The position numbers and the translations under genes were made by a program. From Lachnospiraceae bacterium M18-1 (GTDB taxonomy: Bacteria; Bacillota; Clostridia; Lachnospirales; Lachnospiraceae), in assembly GCA_000403295.2 (NCBI GenBank), contig KE159610.1, positions 539,387 to 603,386 of the forward strand: DNA of 64,000 nucleotides, given 5' to 3'. Positions within the stretch are counted from its first letter, which is position 1. Every line of letters starts with the position of its first letter. The notes beneath the pieces are model-generated. The model saw only the letters and a program-made list of their open reading frames with translations, did not search any database and had not been told where the DNA came from. Shown piece after piece: positions 16,674-26,871 of this stretch.

Positions 16674-17093
16674 AAAAAAAGAGCCCTCCTATCCGAAAAA
16701 GGACGAGGGCTCTTACGCTCGTGGTACCACCTTTATTTACAGGCAACTCCCATTGCCTGCCTCTATGAGTCATTCTGCCCGGAAAGCCATTTGTCTGGCG
16801 CTTGAAAGCTGATCTCTCTGCATCCGGTTCAGTCACTCCGTGCGTTAACGTGCACCAATCCGTCACAGCCTACTTGCATGAGCAAAGGGCACAGCGTCGT
16901 AGATCAACATTCGGTATGTCTCTGTCTGTTCCTGCTGTCTGCGGCTCTGCCTTTTCTTTTTCACTATGCTTTCAGTGTGAAGCTCCGGGATGTATTCGCC
17001 TGGAACAGGATCTTGCGCCTCTCACCTGCCGGCAGCTCTCTGTCTTCTCCTCATTCCCGCTACTTGTTCCCTTCGTCGCTTTTCTCGTTTCTG
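16674..17093 (-). promoter_or_regulatory. Tyrosine T-box riboswitch of tyrS
   Basis: The antiterminator T-box core GGTGGTACCACG is at about 16720-16731 (minus strand). It is followed by a strong terminator at 16674-16715 (AAGAGCCCTC paired with GAGGGCTCTT, then T7). The specifier-loop codon UAC (complement of 16992-16994) sits in GCGAATACATCC, and an AGTA motif lies upstream. Uncharged tRNA-Tyr should favour the antiterminator and read-through into tyrS. Confidence 0.93.
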
Positions 17094-17099
17094 TGGTTC

Positions 17100-17129
17100 A
17101 TATTAACCTAAGCCGTATGGATTTGTCAA
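17100..17129 (-). promoter_or_regulatory. Promoter of the tyrS T-box transcript
   Basis: TTGACA (17124-17129), an 18-base spacer and TAATAT (17100-17105) on the minus strand. Confidence 0.8.
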
Positions 17130-17278
17130 GTCATATTTTTATTCCCAAACTGCATCCGCGGTTCCCTCCGGAAAATGGTTGAAAAACTGATAGATATTTA
17201 CACGGAACAGTGGTATGATAAGAAATGAATTATACAGCTTTCTTATTCATGTAGTGATTTTAGAACAAAGGAGTATAC

Positions 17279-18010
17279 ATGAAAAAAAAATCCGTATTGA
17301 TCACCGGTGCCTCCCGCGGTATCGGCCGGGCCTGTGCATTTCGTTTCGCTCGGGCCGGATATTTTGTATTTATGAATTGCAGACAGTCCGTCTCAGCATT
17401 AGATGATATTAAAAAACAGCTGCTTGCCGACGGATATTTTTGCGAAGCAGTACCTGGAGATGCGGGGCATTCTGCAGATGTAGCACAGATGTTTTCCAGT
17501 ATGCATGAGATCTGTGACGGTCCGGATGTCCTGGTGAACAATGCCGGAATCTCCTATATCGGGCTTCTCACAGATATGACAGACCAGGATTGGGAAGAGA
17601 TCCTGCATTCAAACCTGTCTTCCGCTTTTTACTGTTCCCGGGCTGCCCTCCCCTACATGATCTCCCAAAAAAGAGGGAAGATCATCAATATTTCTTCCAT
17701 GTGGGGAAGAGTCGGCGCTTCCTGTGAAGCTGCCTATTCCGCCTCGAAGGCCGGGCTGAACGGGCTGACCATGGCTCTGGCCAAGGAACTGGCGCCGAGC
17801 AATATCCAGGTCAATGCCATTGCCTGCGGAGTCATTGACACTGCCATGAATGCCGGTTTCTCCGGCGAAGAACGAAGTGCTTTGATGGAGGAGGTTCCGG
17901 CCGGACGGTTCGGAACACCGGAGGAAACAGCAGATCTTGTCTATGATCTGGCAGAAAATCACCCTTATCTGACCGGACAGATCATTGGACTGGACGGAGG
18001 GATGATTTAG
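17279..18010 (+). CDS. Short-chain dehydrogenase/reductase (FabG-like)
   Basis: A 243-aa NAD(P)-dependent SDR. It has TGASRGIGRACAF at the N terminus, NNAGIS, a catalytic Ser in NISSMWG, YSASKAG with the catalytic Tyr and Lys, and the C terminus GQIIGLDGG. The annotation nearest by sequence is 3-oxoacyl-ACP reductase, but with no fatty-acid synthesis genes nearby the substrate is open. AAAGGAG lies 5 bases before the ATG. It heads a plus-strand run with carbamate kinase and shikimate dehydrogenase. A small inverted repeat (18014-18031) lies in the gap to the next gene. Confidence 0.88.
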   Translation: MKKKSVLITGASRGIGRACAFRFARAGYFVFMNCRQSVSALDDIKKQLLADGYFCEAVPGDAGHSADVAQMFSSMHEICDGPDVLVNNAGISYIGLLTDMTDQDWEEILHSNLSSAFYCSRAALPYMISQKRGKIINISSMWGRVGASCEAAYSASKAGLNGLTMALAKELAPSNIQVNAIACGVIDTAMNAGFSGEERSALMEEVPAGRFGTPEETADLVYDLAENHPYLTGQIIGLDGGMI

Positions 18011-18013
18011 AGC

Positions 18014-18031
18014 GTTACTATTCACAGTAAC
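18014..18031. repeat. Minimal copy of repeat family A
   Basis: GTTACTATTCACAGTAAC consists of the two family A ends brought together with almost nothing between them. Confidence 0.5.
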
Positions 18032-18072
18032 TTTAGGCACATCATTTTATAAAGAAAGGCTTGGTACAGAAT

Positions 18073-19002
18073 ATGAAAAAACGAGCAGTCATCGCACTTG
18101 GGCACCGTGCTCTGGGCACTACACTCCCGGAACAGATGGTGGCCGTAAAGAAAACCGCAAAATCTATCGCCGATCTTCTGGAGGAAGGCTACCAGATTGC
18201 GATCACACACAGCAACGCTCCACAGGTCGGTATGATCCATACTGCCATGAATGAATTTGGGAAGGCACATCCGGACTACACGGCTGCCCCCATGTCCGTA
18301 TGCTCTGCCATGAGCCAGGGCTATATCGGGTATGACCTCCAGAACGGTATCCGGGAAGAGCTGCTGAACCGGGGCATTTACCGCACGGTCAGCACCATTC
18401 TGACCCAGGTCATCGTGGATCCTTATGATGAGGCATTTTACACTCCTACCAAGGTTCTGGGACGGTATATGTCTGTCCAGGAGGCCAATGAGGAACGTAA
18501 AAAAGGGAACTACATCATTGAAGAACCCGGAAAAGGCTTCCGCAGGGTCGTATCCGCTCCCAATCCGGTAGAGATCGTGGAGCTGGATGCCATCAACGCC
18601 CTGCTGGATGCAGACCAGCTTGTCATTGCCTGCGGCGGCGGCGGGATTCCGGTCATGAAGCAGGACAACCATTTAAGAGGGGCCAGCGCAGTCATTGAAA
18701 AAGATCTTGCAGCCGGAAAGCTTGCGGAAGGCGTGGGCGCCGACATCCTGATCATATTGACAAGCGTGGAGCAGGTATGCATCAACTTCGGGCAGGAGAA
18801 TGAGATCAAGCTGGGAGAGATCACGGTCAATGAAGCCAGAGAATATATGGAGCAGGGACATTTCGGCATATACAACATGTATCCGAAGTTCCGTGCCTCT
18901 GTTGAATTTATTGAAAAAGGAGAAGGCCGAAGCGCACTGATCACATCCTTTGACAAAATAAAAGAAGGCGTCCGCGGCAAGGCCGGTACCCTGATCCGGT
19001 AG
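18073..19002 (+). CDS. arcC: Carbamate kinase
   Basis: A 309-aa amino-acid-kinase-fold enzyme that interconverts carbamoyl phosphate plus ADP with carbamate plus ATP. The N terminus RAVIALGHRALG corresponds to the family's GGNAL region (here GHRAL, a variant). Other landmarks are HSNAPQVGMI, LTQVIVDPYDEAF with the P-T-K segment nearby, IACGGGGIPV and DILIILTSVEQVCINFG. The start at the ATG at 18073 is preferred over a TTG at 18061 that is too close to AAAGG. No arginine deiminase or ornithine carbamoyltransferase is adjacent, so it may serve purine, agmatine or allantoin breakdown encoded elsewhere, or be free-standing. Confidence 0.9.
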   Translation: MKKRAVIALGHRALGTTLPEQMVAVKKTAKSIADLLEEGYQIAITHSNAPQVGMIHTAMNEFGKAHPDYTAAPMSVCSAMSQGYIGYDLQNGIREELLNRGIYRTVSTILTQVIVDPYDEAFYTPTKVLGRYMSVQEANEERKKGNYIIEEPGKGFRRVVSAPNPVEIVELDAINALLDADQLVIACGGGGIPVMKQDNHLRGASAVIEKDLAAGKLAEGVGADILIILTSVEQVCINFGQENEIKLGEITVNEAREYMEQGHFGIYNMYPKFRASVEFIEKGEGRSALITSFDKIKEGVRGKAGTLIR

Positions 19003-19042
19003 ATACGGGATCTGTAAGACAAAACAAAAGGAGTTTAAGAGT

Positions 19043-19906
19043 ATGAAACAGATAACAGGCCACACCAGATTGACCGGGCTTTTGGGAAGTCCGGTTGCAC
19101 ACAGCATCTCGCCAATGATGCACAACGAAGCATTTGATCATCTCGGACTGGATTATGTCTATCTCGCCTTTGACGTAGGCACAGACAGGCTGGAGACCGC
19201 CGTCGAAGGTCTGCGTACCCTGAATGTACGTGGATTCAACCTGACCATGCCGGACAAGAACCTCATGTGCACGCTCTGCGACAAACTGTCCCCCGCCGCT
19301 GAGATCTCCGGTGCAGTGAACACCGTGGTCAATGAGGACGGCGTGCTTACCGGATATACCACAGACGGAATCGGTTATATGCAGGCGGCCAGAGATGCCG
19401 GGCACGACCTGATCGGGAAAAAAATGACTTTGATGGGGGCAGGCGGCGCAGCCACTGCCATTCTGGTTCAGGCAGCGCTGGACGGGCTTTCTGAGATTTC
19501 TGTATTCAGCATACACGACGCATTTTTCCCACGTGCGGAAAAAATCGTGGAGCAGTTAAATGAACGTACAGACTGCAAAGTCCGTCTCTATGATTTTGAT
19601 GACGAGTCTATTCTGCGCCGTGAGATCGGAGACAGTTACATCCTGACCAACGGGACCTCCGTCGGCATGGCTCCGGGTACGGACCGGTCCATCATCACTG
19701 ATCCGTCCATGTTCCGCAAAGATCTGGTAGTATCTGATGTAATCTACAACCCGAAGGAGACCCTGCTGCTCCGGACTGCCCGGGAAGCCGGATGCCGGAC
19801 CTTCAACGGGCTGTATATGCTGATGTACCAGGGTGCAGAAGCATTCCGCCTCTGGACCGGACAGGAGATGCCCGTTCCGCTGATCAAAGAAAAATACTTT
19901 TCATAA
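19043..19906 (+). CDS. aroE: Shikimate/quinate 5-dehydrogenase
   Basis: A 287-aa NAD(P)-dependent enzyme that reduces 3-dehydroshikimate to shikimate, or acts catabolically on quinate. It has LLGSPVAHSISPMMHNEAF at the substrate site, FNLTMPDKN (NxTxPxK with the catalytic Lys), a Rossmann motif MGAGGAATAI, and NGTSVGMAPG. AAGGAG precedes the ATG. The other aro genes are absent here, which leaves open whether this is the biosynthetic copy or a second, catabolic paralogue. A strong terminator follows at 19937-19980. Confidence 0.92.
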   Translation: MKQITGHTRLTGLLGSPVAHSISPMMHNEAFDHLGLDYVYLAFDVGTDRLETAVEGLRTLNVRGFNLTMPDKNLMCTLCDKLSPAAEISGAVNTVVNEDGVLTGYTTDGIGYMQAARDAGHDLIGKKMTLMGAGGAATAILVQAALDGLSEISVFSIHDAFFPRAEKIVEQLNERTDCKVRLYDFDDESILRREIGDSYILTNGTSVGMAPGTDRSIITDPSMFRKDLVVSDVIYNPKETLLLRTAREAGCRTFNGLYMLMYQGAEAFRLWTGQEMPVPLIKEKYFS

Positions 19907-19936
19907 ACCTCTGGCAGAATCTGCCCTGGACTTCGC

Positions 19937-19980
19937 GGCAGAGTTCAGCAAGTTTACTTGCCGGGCTCTGCCTTTTCCTT
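19937..19980 (+). terminator. Intrinsic terminator after aroE
   Basis: GGCAGAG (19937-19943) pairs with CTCTGCC (19966-19972), with an inner GCAAGT/ACTTGC stem, followed by TTTTCCTTTT. Confidence 0.85.
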
Positions 19981-20053
19981 TTGCTATTGAAGCAAATCTC
20001 CACATACTTTCCACCGCCCGGGAATAGAATAGAGTAAAAAATGAATACAGGAA

Positions 20054-20929
20054 ATGCTTATGAATGTCAGAAGCGAGGATGCTCATGATCCGAAAAACAA
20101 AGCATTATTTCTCTACATAGGAAAGCTGGTCCTGTTTTTTGCCGCTGCTTTCCTTGCCGGACATTTTGCCGCCCGGCTGCAGGAGCATTTTACACAGAAA
20201 ACTGCCCTGGAAACCATATCACAGAGCCATACGGCCGAGTCTTCCGAGGGCAATTGGGGGCTGAGCTTTCAGCAGGATGGGCAGCCCCCTGTGGCCAACG
20301 CCAGCGCGGAAGAATTGAAACAATACGATGCCTATTATGCAGACATTACCCAGGATAAGGTTCTCTATCTCACCTTTGACGCTGGTTTTGAAAATGGAAA
20401 TACCCCGGCCATACTGGATGCCCTGAAAAAGCACAATGCGCCTGCTGCTTTTTTCGTTGTAGGAACCTATATCACCTCCAACCAGGACCTGATCAAACGG
20501 ATGGTCCAGGAGGGGCACACGGTCGGAAACCATACCTATCATCATCCCGATATGTCTCAGATTGCGTCTAAAGAGGCTTTTGAAAAGGAATTGAAGGATG
20601 TGGAGGATGCCTACCAGGAGGTCACTGGAGAACCGATGGTAAAATTCTACCGGCCTCCCCAGGGGAAATACAGTGAGACCAATCTGCAGATGGCAAAAGA
20701 ACTGGGCTATCAGACCTTTTTCTGGAGCCTTGCCTATGTAGACTGGTATCAGGACAACCAGCCTTCAAAGGAAGAAGCTTTCGAAAAGCTTCTCGGCCGG
20801 ATTCATCCGGGCGCCGTCGTCTTGCTCCACAGCACCTCGACGACTAACGCCCGGATCCTGGATGAACTTCTCGCCAAATGGGAAGAAATGGGATATACCT
20901 TCCGTTCGCTGGACCAGCTGGGATCATGA
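20054..20929 (+). CDS. Membrane-anchored polysaccharide deacetylase (PdaA-like, NodB domain)
   Basis: A 291-aa protein with an N-terminal TM anchor (about residues 18-36) and an extracellular NodB domain from about residue 95. The metal/catalytic motifs are LTFDAGFENGNT (the usual TFDDG is TFDAG here, as in the PdaA branch), HTYHHPDMSQ, RPPQGKYSE and a C-terminal HPGAVVLLHST. PdaA-type enzymes deacetylate N-acetylmuramic acid in spore cortex precursors, so a role in spore or cell-wall modification is likely. An ATG at 20060 is an equally possible start, since AGGAA lies 7 bases before it. It is transcribed alone. Confidence 0.88.
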   Translation: MLMNVRSEDAHDPKNKALFLYIGKLVLFFAAAFLAGHFAARLQEHFTQKTALETISQSHTAESSEGNWGLSFQQDGQPPVANASAEELKQYDAYYADITQDKVLYLTFDAGFENGNTPAILDALKKHNAPAAFFVVGTYITSNQDLIKRMVQEGHTVGNHTYHHPDMSQIASKEAFEKELKDVEDAYQEVTGEPMVKFYRPPQGKYSETNLQMAKELGYQTFFWSLAYVDWYQDNQPSKEEAFEKLLGRIHPGAVVLLHSTSTTNARILDELLAKWEEMGYTFRSLDQLGS

Positions 20930-21011
20930 TCCGAAGCTGCGGAGGCGATGCGGCTGCATCGCCGATGGAAACCGAAGCAGTCCATTATAGAATCAGGCAA
21001 GTGATATCAAT

Positions 21012-21063
21012 AAAGGCTGCCGCGTCAGAGATGGTTTCCTGTCCCTGATGCAACAGCCTTTGA
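21012..21063 (+). terminator. Putative terminator after the deacetylase gene
   Basis: AAAGGCTG pairs with CAGCCTTT across a long loop containing GTCAGAG and CTGATG. The following T-tract is only moderate. Confidence 0.5.
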
Positions 21064-21116
21064 TCTTTTGTTCCCGCGAAATAACGCCCGCAGCCGAGTG
21101 CAGACCCTATCCCCCG

Positions 21117-21197
21117 CAGCTTCCTGCGCTGATATTTTGATGCCCCGCCAGCTTCCTGCGGGGTCTTTGACTTAATTACATGCCGGCAGCTTCCTGC
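21117..21197. repeat. Three short CAGCTTCCTGC hairpin repeats
   Basis: CAGCTTCCTGC occurs at 21117-21127, 21149-21159 and 21187-21197, each able to form GCAG-CTTC-CTGC. The middle copy is the loop of a CCCCGC/GCGGGG hairpin (21143-21163) followed by TCTTT, probably a terminator. The third lies within the last codons of the MATE gene. Confidence 0.55.
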
Positions 21198-22608
21198 CCT
21201 TTTTTCTTTTCCTGTCCTTGTTCACTTCTATCCGTTCCGTTTCCTCCTGGGGATGCAGTTCCATGAACTTCTTCATATCATGCTTCATAATGTACCAGTA
21301 CATCCCGATCAGCAGCAGGCCTGCGCTCACCCAGGCTGCCGGACCAGCGAAGCAGACTCCCGCGTAGCTCCTCTGCGCTGAAGCGATCCAGGATGTGATC
21401 CCCCTTGCGGCAAGCTCTACGATCCCTGCCGTCATAGGCAGCAGACCATATCCCATGCCCTGGATGCCGTTCCGGTAAATGTTGACAACCGCCAGCGGAA
21501 TGAAGAAGATCCCGGTGCATCTCAGATAGGTTCCCACCAGTCCAAGCACCTCTGTCACATTTTCCGACAGGAACAGGTAAGTCATATACTTTCCTCCTGT
21601 CAGGATCCATGCCCCCACTGCAACCGAATAAAATGCGGAAATCAGCGTGGCTGCTTTGAATCCCTGACGGATCCTGAGCACCTTGCCTGCGCCTATGTTC
21701 TGCGCGCAGTAGGTAGCCATCGTCGTTCCCAGAGCCACATACGCCTGGGTCACTACCTGCTCGATCTTGCTTGCCGCAGTAAATGCCGCCACCGCAGTGG
21801 AACCCAGTATATTCAGCGAAGTCTGTACCATCATGGTCCCTACTGCCGTAATGGAATACTGCAGCGCCATTGGAAATCCCACGCCCAACTGTATCTTAAG
21901 CAGGGACGCCCTGGGTCTCCAGTCCTCTTTCTCCAGACGAAGAAGGGGAACTTTTTTCACGATATAGACCAGACAGAGCAGTCCGGATACTCCCTGCGCC
22001 GCCACCGTCGCATAGGCCGCGCCGGCCGCGCCCAGCCCGAACACTACGATCAGCAGCAGGTCCAGCCCAATATTCAAGATTGCGGACAGGATCAGGAAAT
22101 ACAGCGGAATCCGGCTGTTTCCAAGGGCACGCAGGACGCAGGCCAGCAGGTTATACAGCATCTGCGCAAAGATCCCCCCGCAGATGATCATGATATAGGC
22201 GTATGCATCCGCAAAGATATCGGAGGGTGTCTGCATGAACCTGAGCAGCGGCTTCATAAATGCCATGCTCAGCACAGTCAGCACGACCGACACCAGCACG
22301 GAAAGGACCGCTGCGCCGCCTACGGTCTGCCGCATAGCTTTCATATCCCCGGCGCCGAACTTCTGGGCCGTCAGCACCGTAAACCCTGCGGTCATGCCCA
22401 GTACAAACCCAATGATCAGAAACATGATCGTACCTGTGCTTCCCACCGCCGCCAGAGCTTTCGTCCCTACGAACTTTCCTACGATGATCGTATCCGCCAT
22501 ATTGTAAAACTGCTGAAATACATTTCCGATAAAGATAGGAAATGTGAAATTTAAAATGGTTTTTGCCGGATTTCCCGTCGTCATGTCTTGCTGCAATGTT
22601 TTCATCAT
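21172..22608 (-). CDS. MATE family efflux transporter
   Basis: A 478-aa membrane protein with about twelve hydrophobic helices and the MATE start TGNPAKTILNFTFPIFIGNV. MATE pumps export cationic drugs or metabolites in exchange for Na+ or H+. Conserved features include FYNMADTIIVGKFVG in helix 1-2 and FTAASKIEQV in the second half. The tail is basic (RKRKKGRKLPAC). Two ATGs in tandem (22608 and 22605) follow AAGGAGG and the second has the better spacing. It is a single gene with no adjacent regulator, so the substrate is unknown. Confidence 0.92.
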   Translation of the reverse strand: MMKTLQQDMTTGNPAKTILNFTFPIFIGNVFQQFYNMADTIIVGKFVGTKALAAVGSTGTIMFLIIGFVLGMTAGFTVLTAQKFGAGDMKAMRQTVGGAAVLSVLVSVVLTVLSMAFMKPLLRFMQTPSDIFADAYAYIMIICGGIFAQMLYNLLACVLRALGNSRIPLYFLILSAILNIGLDLLLIVVFGLGAAGAAYATVAAQGVSGLLCLVYIVKKVPLLRLEKEDWRPRASLLKIQLGVGFPMALQYSITAVGTMMVQTSLNILGSTAVAAFTAASKIEQVVTQAYVALGTTMATYCAQNIGAGKVLRIRQGFKAATLISAFYSVAVGAWILTGGKYMTYLFLSENVTEVLGLVGTYLRCTGIFFIPLAVVNIYRNGIQGMGYGLLPMTAGIVELAARGITSWIASAQRSYAGVCFAGPAAWVSAGLLLIGMYWYIMKHDMKKFMELHPQEETERIEVNKDRKRKKGRKLPACN

Positions 22609-22752
22609 CCATCCTCCTTTTCATCATAGTTTTCTGAATTACTGCTATTCTGACTTTCAAAAAAATTGCATGGGTTCTATTATATGAAAGAAGGAACTTA
22701 TATTCAATAAGGAAAACTCACAAAATTACAGAATATTTCGGACAGAAATCCT

Positions 22753-22800
22753 AAAAAATCACCATAGCAGACATTTCTCTTTCTGTCTGCTATGGCGAAA
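22753..22800 (-). terminator. Terminator of the araBDA operon
   Basis: CCATAGCAGAC (22762-22772) and GTCTGCTATGG (22785-22795) form a perfect 11-bp stem, followed by TGATTTTTT on the minus strand. Confidence 0.88.
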
Positions 22801-22855
22801 AAATCATTTCATCTGCTGTAGCAGGATTATTGCAAATGTATGGGCGTGCCGCGAT

Positions 22856-24352
22856 TTATTTCCTGTACGCCAATGCGTTCCACCGCAGCTCATTCTTGAA
22901 CTGCCGGATCGTCGTATCCTTGTCAATATACACCGCTTCGATTCCCATGGCATCCGCCCAGTCACCCATCTGCTCTGCCGTCAGGTCGAAGGAGAATGCT
23001 GTGTGGTGGGCGCCCCCTGCCAGGATCCATGCTTCCGCCCCGGTCTTAAGATCCGGCTGCGGCGTCCAGAATGCGGTAGCCACCGGGAGCTTAGGCATCG
23101 GCTTTTCCACTTTTTTGCAGTCCACGTCATTGATGATCAGGCGGAAACGGTCTCCCAGATCGATCAGGGATACGGCCACCGCCGGTCCCGTCTTGGCGGT
23201 AAATACGAGACGTGCCGGATCTTCCCTGTCGCCCATGGACAGCGGCTGTTCCTTGATGCTGATGGGGCCTTCCGCAATACTCGGGCAGACCTCCAGCATA
23301 TGAGCCTGCAGGATACCTTCCTTTCCCGGAACCAGGTTGTAGGTATAATCTTCCATAAAGGAGGTTCCCTTGGCGTCCTTCATGCCCTGGGTCATGATCT
23401 TCATGATGCGCACCATGGCAGCTGTCTTCCAGTCTCCCTCTCCGCCGAAGCCGTAGCCCTTTTCCATCAGCCGCTGGACAGCCAGGCCGGGAAGCTGCCG
23501 GAGTCCGCCCAGATCCCCGAAATGGGTCACGATCGCCTGATAATTCTTTTCTCTCAGGAAACGCTCAAATCCGATCTCGATTCCTGCCTGAACTGCCACA
23601 TGCTCCCGAAACTCTTTTTCATCCCTGCCCTCCAAAAGAATCTCGTATCTGCTGTAATATTCCTCTACAAGCGCATTGATGTCCGCTTGGGAAACTGCAT
23701 TTACTGCTTCCACGATCTCATTGACCGGATAAGCATCCACTTCCCAGCCGAATTTAATCTGCGCCTCCACTTTGTCTCCCTCGGTGACTGCCACATTGCG
23801 CATATTGTCTGCGATCCGCATCACACGCACATGGCTGCTCTCGATCACGCCGACCGCCGTGCGCATCCAGGAGCCGATCTTCTTCTGCACACTTTCCTCG
23901 TCCCAGAATCCGACAACCACCTTCCGCTCCATGCCCAGGCGGCTGAAAATGTGGCCGTACTCCCGGTCTCCGTGTGCGGACTGGTTCTCGTTCATGAAAT
24001 CCATGTCAATGGTATCATACGGAATCTCCTGATTGAACTGGGTATGCAGGTGAAGCAGAGGCTTCCGGTATTCCTGGAGTCCCAGGATCCAGGATTTTGC
24101 AGGGGAAAAGGTGTGCATCCAGGTGATGACCCCTGCGCAGTTTTCATCCATATTGGCCTCGTTAAAGGTCTTACGGATCAGCTCATTTGTGATCAGGGTC
24201 GGCTTCCAGACCACCTCATATGGCAGTCTGCCGGATGCATTGAGGGCATCCGTGATGATACGCGAATGCTCCGCCACATTGGCAAGACATTCCTCCCCGT
24301 AAAGATCCTGTGAACCGGTGCAAAACCAAAATTGATACGCTTTCTGTTTCAT
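22856..24352 (-). CDS. araA: L-arabinose isomerase
   Basis: A 498-aa cytoplasmic Mn-dependent enzyme that converts L-arabinose to L-ribulose. It has FWFCTGSQDLYGEE at the N terminus, GVITWMHTFSPAKSWI, LHTQFNQEIPY, GFGGEGDWKTAAMVRI holding a metal-ligand Glu, and HHTAFSFD near the C terminus. The length is normal. The start at 24352 is behind GGGAGG. It is the last gene of araB-araD-araA on the minus strand and is followed by a strong terminator. The AraC-type gene divergent from araB is the probable regulator. Confidence 0.96.
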   Translation of the reverse strand: MKQKAYQFWFCTGSQDLYGEECLANVAEHSRIITDALNASGRLPYEVVWKPTLITNELIRKTFNEANMDENCAGVITWMHTFSPAKSWILGLQEYRKPLLHLHTQFNQEIPYDTIDMDFMNENQSAHGDREYGHIFSRLGMERKVVVGFWDEESVQKKIGSWMRTAVGVIESSHVRVMRIADNMRNVAVTEGDKVEAQIKFGWEVDAYPVNEIVEAVNAVSQADINALVEEYYSRYEILLEGRDEKEFREHVAVQAGIEIGFERFLREKNYQAIVTHFGDLGGLRQLPGLAVQRLMEKGYGFGGEGDWKTAAMVRIMKIMTQGMKDAKGTSFMEDYTYNLVPGKEGILQAHMLEVCPSIAEGPISIKEQPLSMGDREDPARLVFTAKTGPAVAVSLIDLGDRFRLIINDVDCKKVEKPMPKLPVATAFWTPQPDLKTGAEAWILAGGAHHTAFSFDLTAEQMGDWADAMGIEAVYIDKDTTIRQFKNELRWNALAYRK

Positions 24353-24391
24353 GATGAAATTTCCTCCCTAAATTAATTTAGTAACATGTTA

Positions 24392-25090
24392 CTACACAGT
24401 CTGCCCGTAATACGCGTTCGCTCCGTGTTTCCGGTAATAATGCTTATCCTGCAGTTCCTGGGGTGCCGGATTGATCTCCGGGTTGAGATGCTCGCACCGG
24501 AACGCCATCTTGGCCACCTCCTCCAGCACCACTGCATTGTGGACCGCCTCATCGGCATCCTTTCCCCAGGTAAACGGACCGTGGTTCTTGCAGAGCACCG
24601 CCGGAACCGCCAGATAGTCCTTATTCCTACGCTCAAATTCATCCGCGATCAGAATCCCGGTATTCAGCTCATAGGCCTCTTCTATGTCTTCCTTTGTCAG
24701 GTTGCGGACACAGGGAACCTCCCCGTAAATGTAATCCGCATGGGTCGTCCCGTAGCAGGGAATATCCCGCCCTGCCTGGGCCCAGCTTGTAGCCCAGGAG
24801 GAATGGGTATGTACGATCCCGCCCACATTTGGAAAACGCTTATAGAGAATCCGGTGAGTCGGGGTATCAGAGGAGGGATTATATTTTCCCTCCACCTTAT
24901 TTCCTTCCAGGTCTACCACCACCATATCTTCCGGTGTAAGCCGGCCGTACTCTACGCCGCTGGGCTTGATGACAAACAGCCCTGATTTCCGGTCGATCGC
25001 GCTGACATTTCCCCATGTAAACGTAACAAGTCCGTATTTGGGCAGAAGCATATTCGCCTCATAGACCTGTTCTTTTAACTGCTCCAACAT
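24392..25090 (-). CDS. araD: L-ribulose-5-phosphate 4-epimerase
   Basis: A 232-aa class II aldolase-fold zinc enzyme that converts L-ribulose 5-phosphate to D-xylulose 5-phosphate. It has [14 protein letters not shown], the phosphate-binding IKPSGVEY, the zinc ligands in [12 protein letters not shown], and [11 protein letters not shown] chose MLEQLKEQV at 25090 behind AAGGAG over an earlier start at 25126. It is the middle gene of the arabinose operon, 40 bases before araA. Confidence 0.95.
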   Translation of the reverse strand: MLEQLKEQVYEANMLLPKYGLVTFTWGNVSAIDRKSGLFVIKPSGVEYGRLTPEDMVVVDLEGNKVEGKYNPSSDTPTHRILYKRFPNVGGIVHTHSSWATSWAQAGRDIPCYGTTHADYIYGEVPCVRNLTKEDIEEAYELNTGILIADEFERRNKDYLAVPAVLCKNHGPFTWGKDADEAVHNAVVLEEVAKMAFRCEHLNPEINPAPQELQDKHYYRKHGANAYYGQTV

Positions 25091-25187
25091 CTTTTTTGTC
25101 TCCTTCCTGTTTCTGTCTATCGGCATTCAGAATCCTTCTGCCGTTCTCTGTACAAATCTGCTCCGAAAGCAGTACACTAGCCTTCTG

Positions 25188-26789
25188 TCACCGCAGGCTC
25201 TCTACCGCCGCACGTTCAATGGAAAGCCCTGCTTTATAGCGCACCATGAACGCCTCAAATCCGGCCGCGTCTTTCGCATCCGGTGAAATGCTTTCGCCCT
25301 CTTCTCCATGGAATACCTTCTGCGCCAGATAATCCGCAAGGGTCTCGGCCTCTTCCTTATTCTTCATATAAGAGGCCAGAAGGGCCATACCCCATGCGCC
25401 GCCCTCTCCGGCTGTCTCCATCACAAAGACCGGGGTATTGATCGCCGCCGCCATGACGCTCTGACCCACACCCTTTGTCTTAAAAAGTCCGCCGTGTCCC
25501 AGCATTTTGTCCAGCTGCACATGCTCCTCCTTGGTCAAGATGTCCATGCCCGTCTTCAAAGCGCCCAATGCAGTAAAGAGATTCACCCGCATAAAATTCG
25601 CCAGGTTAAATTTGCTGTCCGGCCTGCGAGCGAACAGCGGCCGCCCTTCTTCGAATCCGGTAATATGCTCTCCGGAAAAATAATTGTATGCCAGAAGTCC
25701 GCCGCAGTCCGGATCTCCTTCCATGGCTTTGTGATAAAGCGTTCCGAACAGGGTATTCATATCCACCTCTGCGCCGAAGGCTTCCAGACATTCTTTAAAC
25801 AGATTCACCCAGGCATTCAGGTCCGAAGTACAGTTGTTGCAGTGGACCATCGCCACCGGGTCGCCTGTCGGCGTGGTCACCATGTCGATCTCCTCATAAG
25901 GCCTGGACAGTGCCTTTTCCAGAACCGCCATCGCAAATACGCTGGTCCCTGCGGATACGTTTCCGGTACGCACCGCTACGCTGTTGGTCGCTGCCATTCC
26001 GGTTCCCGCATCCCCCTCCGGCGGACAGAGAGGAATCCCGGCCTCCAGTTCGCCGCTGGGATCCAGGAGACGCGCCCCCTCCTCTGTCAATGTCCCCGCA
26101 TGCTCTCCGGCCACCATCACCTTGGGCAGGATTTCCCCGATCTTCCACGGAAATGCCTTATCCTTCACCAGCTCGTCAAACTGCTTCAGCATCCCTGCAT
26201 GGAAGTCCTTTGCGTCGGAATCAATGGGGAACATGCCGGCCGCCTCCCCGATTCCGATCACCTTTTCCCCGGTCAGCTTCCAGTGGATATAGCCTGCCAG
26301 CGTCGTCAGAAAACGGATGTCCTTCACATGCTCCTCCCCGTTCAGGACTGACTGATACAAATGCGCGATGCTCCAGCGCTGGGGAATATGGAATCGGAAC
26401 ACCTGGGAAAGTTTGTCCGAAGCTTCTCCGGTGATCGTATTTCTCCAGGTTCTGAATGGCGCCAGGAGCCTGTCTTCCCCGTCAAACGGAAGATATCCGT
26501 GCATCATGCCGCTGAAACCGATGCTTCCTACCTTAGCCAGCGGTACGCCGTACTGACTTTTTACATCCTCCTTTAGTTTTCCGTAACAGTCCTTCAGGCC
26601 TTCCCATACGTCCTCCATAGAATAAGTCCAGATGTTGTTCTCAAACCGGTTCTCCCAGTCATGCCCTCCGGATGCGATGGGGGCGTTGTCCGTATCCACC
26701 AAAACGGCCTTGATCCGTGTGGAACCAAATTCGATTCCTAAAACTGTCTGACCCGCGCGGATGATTTCTGCTGTTCTCATTTTGTCCAT
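25188..26789 (-). CDS. araB: L-ribulokinase-type FGGY kinase
   Basis: A 533-aa FGGY carbohydrate kinase, assigned as ribulokinase because it is the first gene of the araB-araD-araA operon. The N-terminal phosphate loop is [18 protein letters not shown], and the substrate-side motif is [17 protein letters not shown] second ATPase domain follows residue 280 ([15 protein letters not shown]) and ends with a glycine-rich [14 protein letters not shown]. It is closer in style to the xylulokinase-like kinases of clostridial arabinose operons than to enteric AraB. The start at 26789 follows AAAGGAG. Confidence 0.88.
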   Translation of the reverse strand: MDKMRTAEIIRAGQTVLGIEFGSTRIKAVLVDTDNAPIASGGHDWENRFENNIWTYSMEDVWEGLKDCYGKLKEDVKSQYGVPLAKVGSIGFSGMMHGYLPFDGEDRLLAPFRTWRNTITGEASDKLSQVFRFHIPQRWSIAHLYQSVLNGEEHVKDIRFLTTLAGYIHWKLTGEKVIGIGEAAGMFPIDSDAKDFHAGMLKQFDELVKDKAFPWKIGEILPKVMVAGEHAGTLTEEGARLLDPSGELEAGIPLCPPEGDAGTGMAATNSVAVRTGNVSAGTSVFAMAVLEKALSRPYEEIDMVTTPTGDPVAMVHCNNCTSDLNAWVNLFKECLEAFGAEVDMNTLFGTLYHKAMEGDPDCGGLLAYNYFSGEHITGFEEGRPLFARRPDSKFNLANFMRVNLFTALGALKTGMDILTKEEHVQLDKMLGHGGLFKTKGVGQSVMAAAINTPVFVMETAGEGGAWGMALLASYMKNKEEAETLADYLAQKVFHGEEGESISPDAKDAAGFEAFMVRYKAGLSIERAAVESLR

Positions 26790-26871
26790 AACCTGATTTC
26801 TCCTTTCCCGTAACCCAAATCATTACTGTTCATACTTACGGCGTTCCTTTGTTTTGTTAGATAAACCCTAC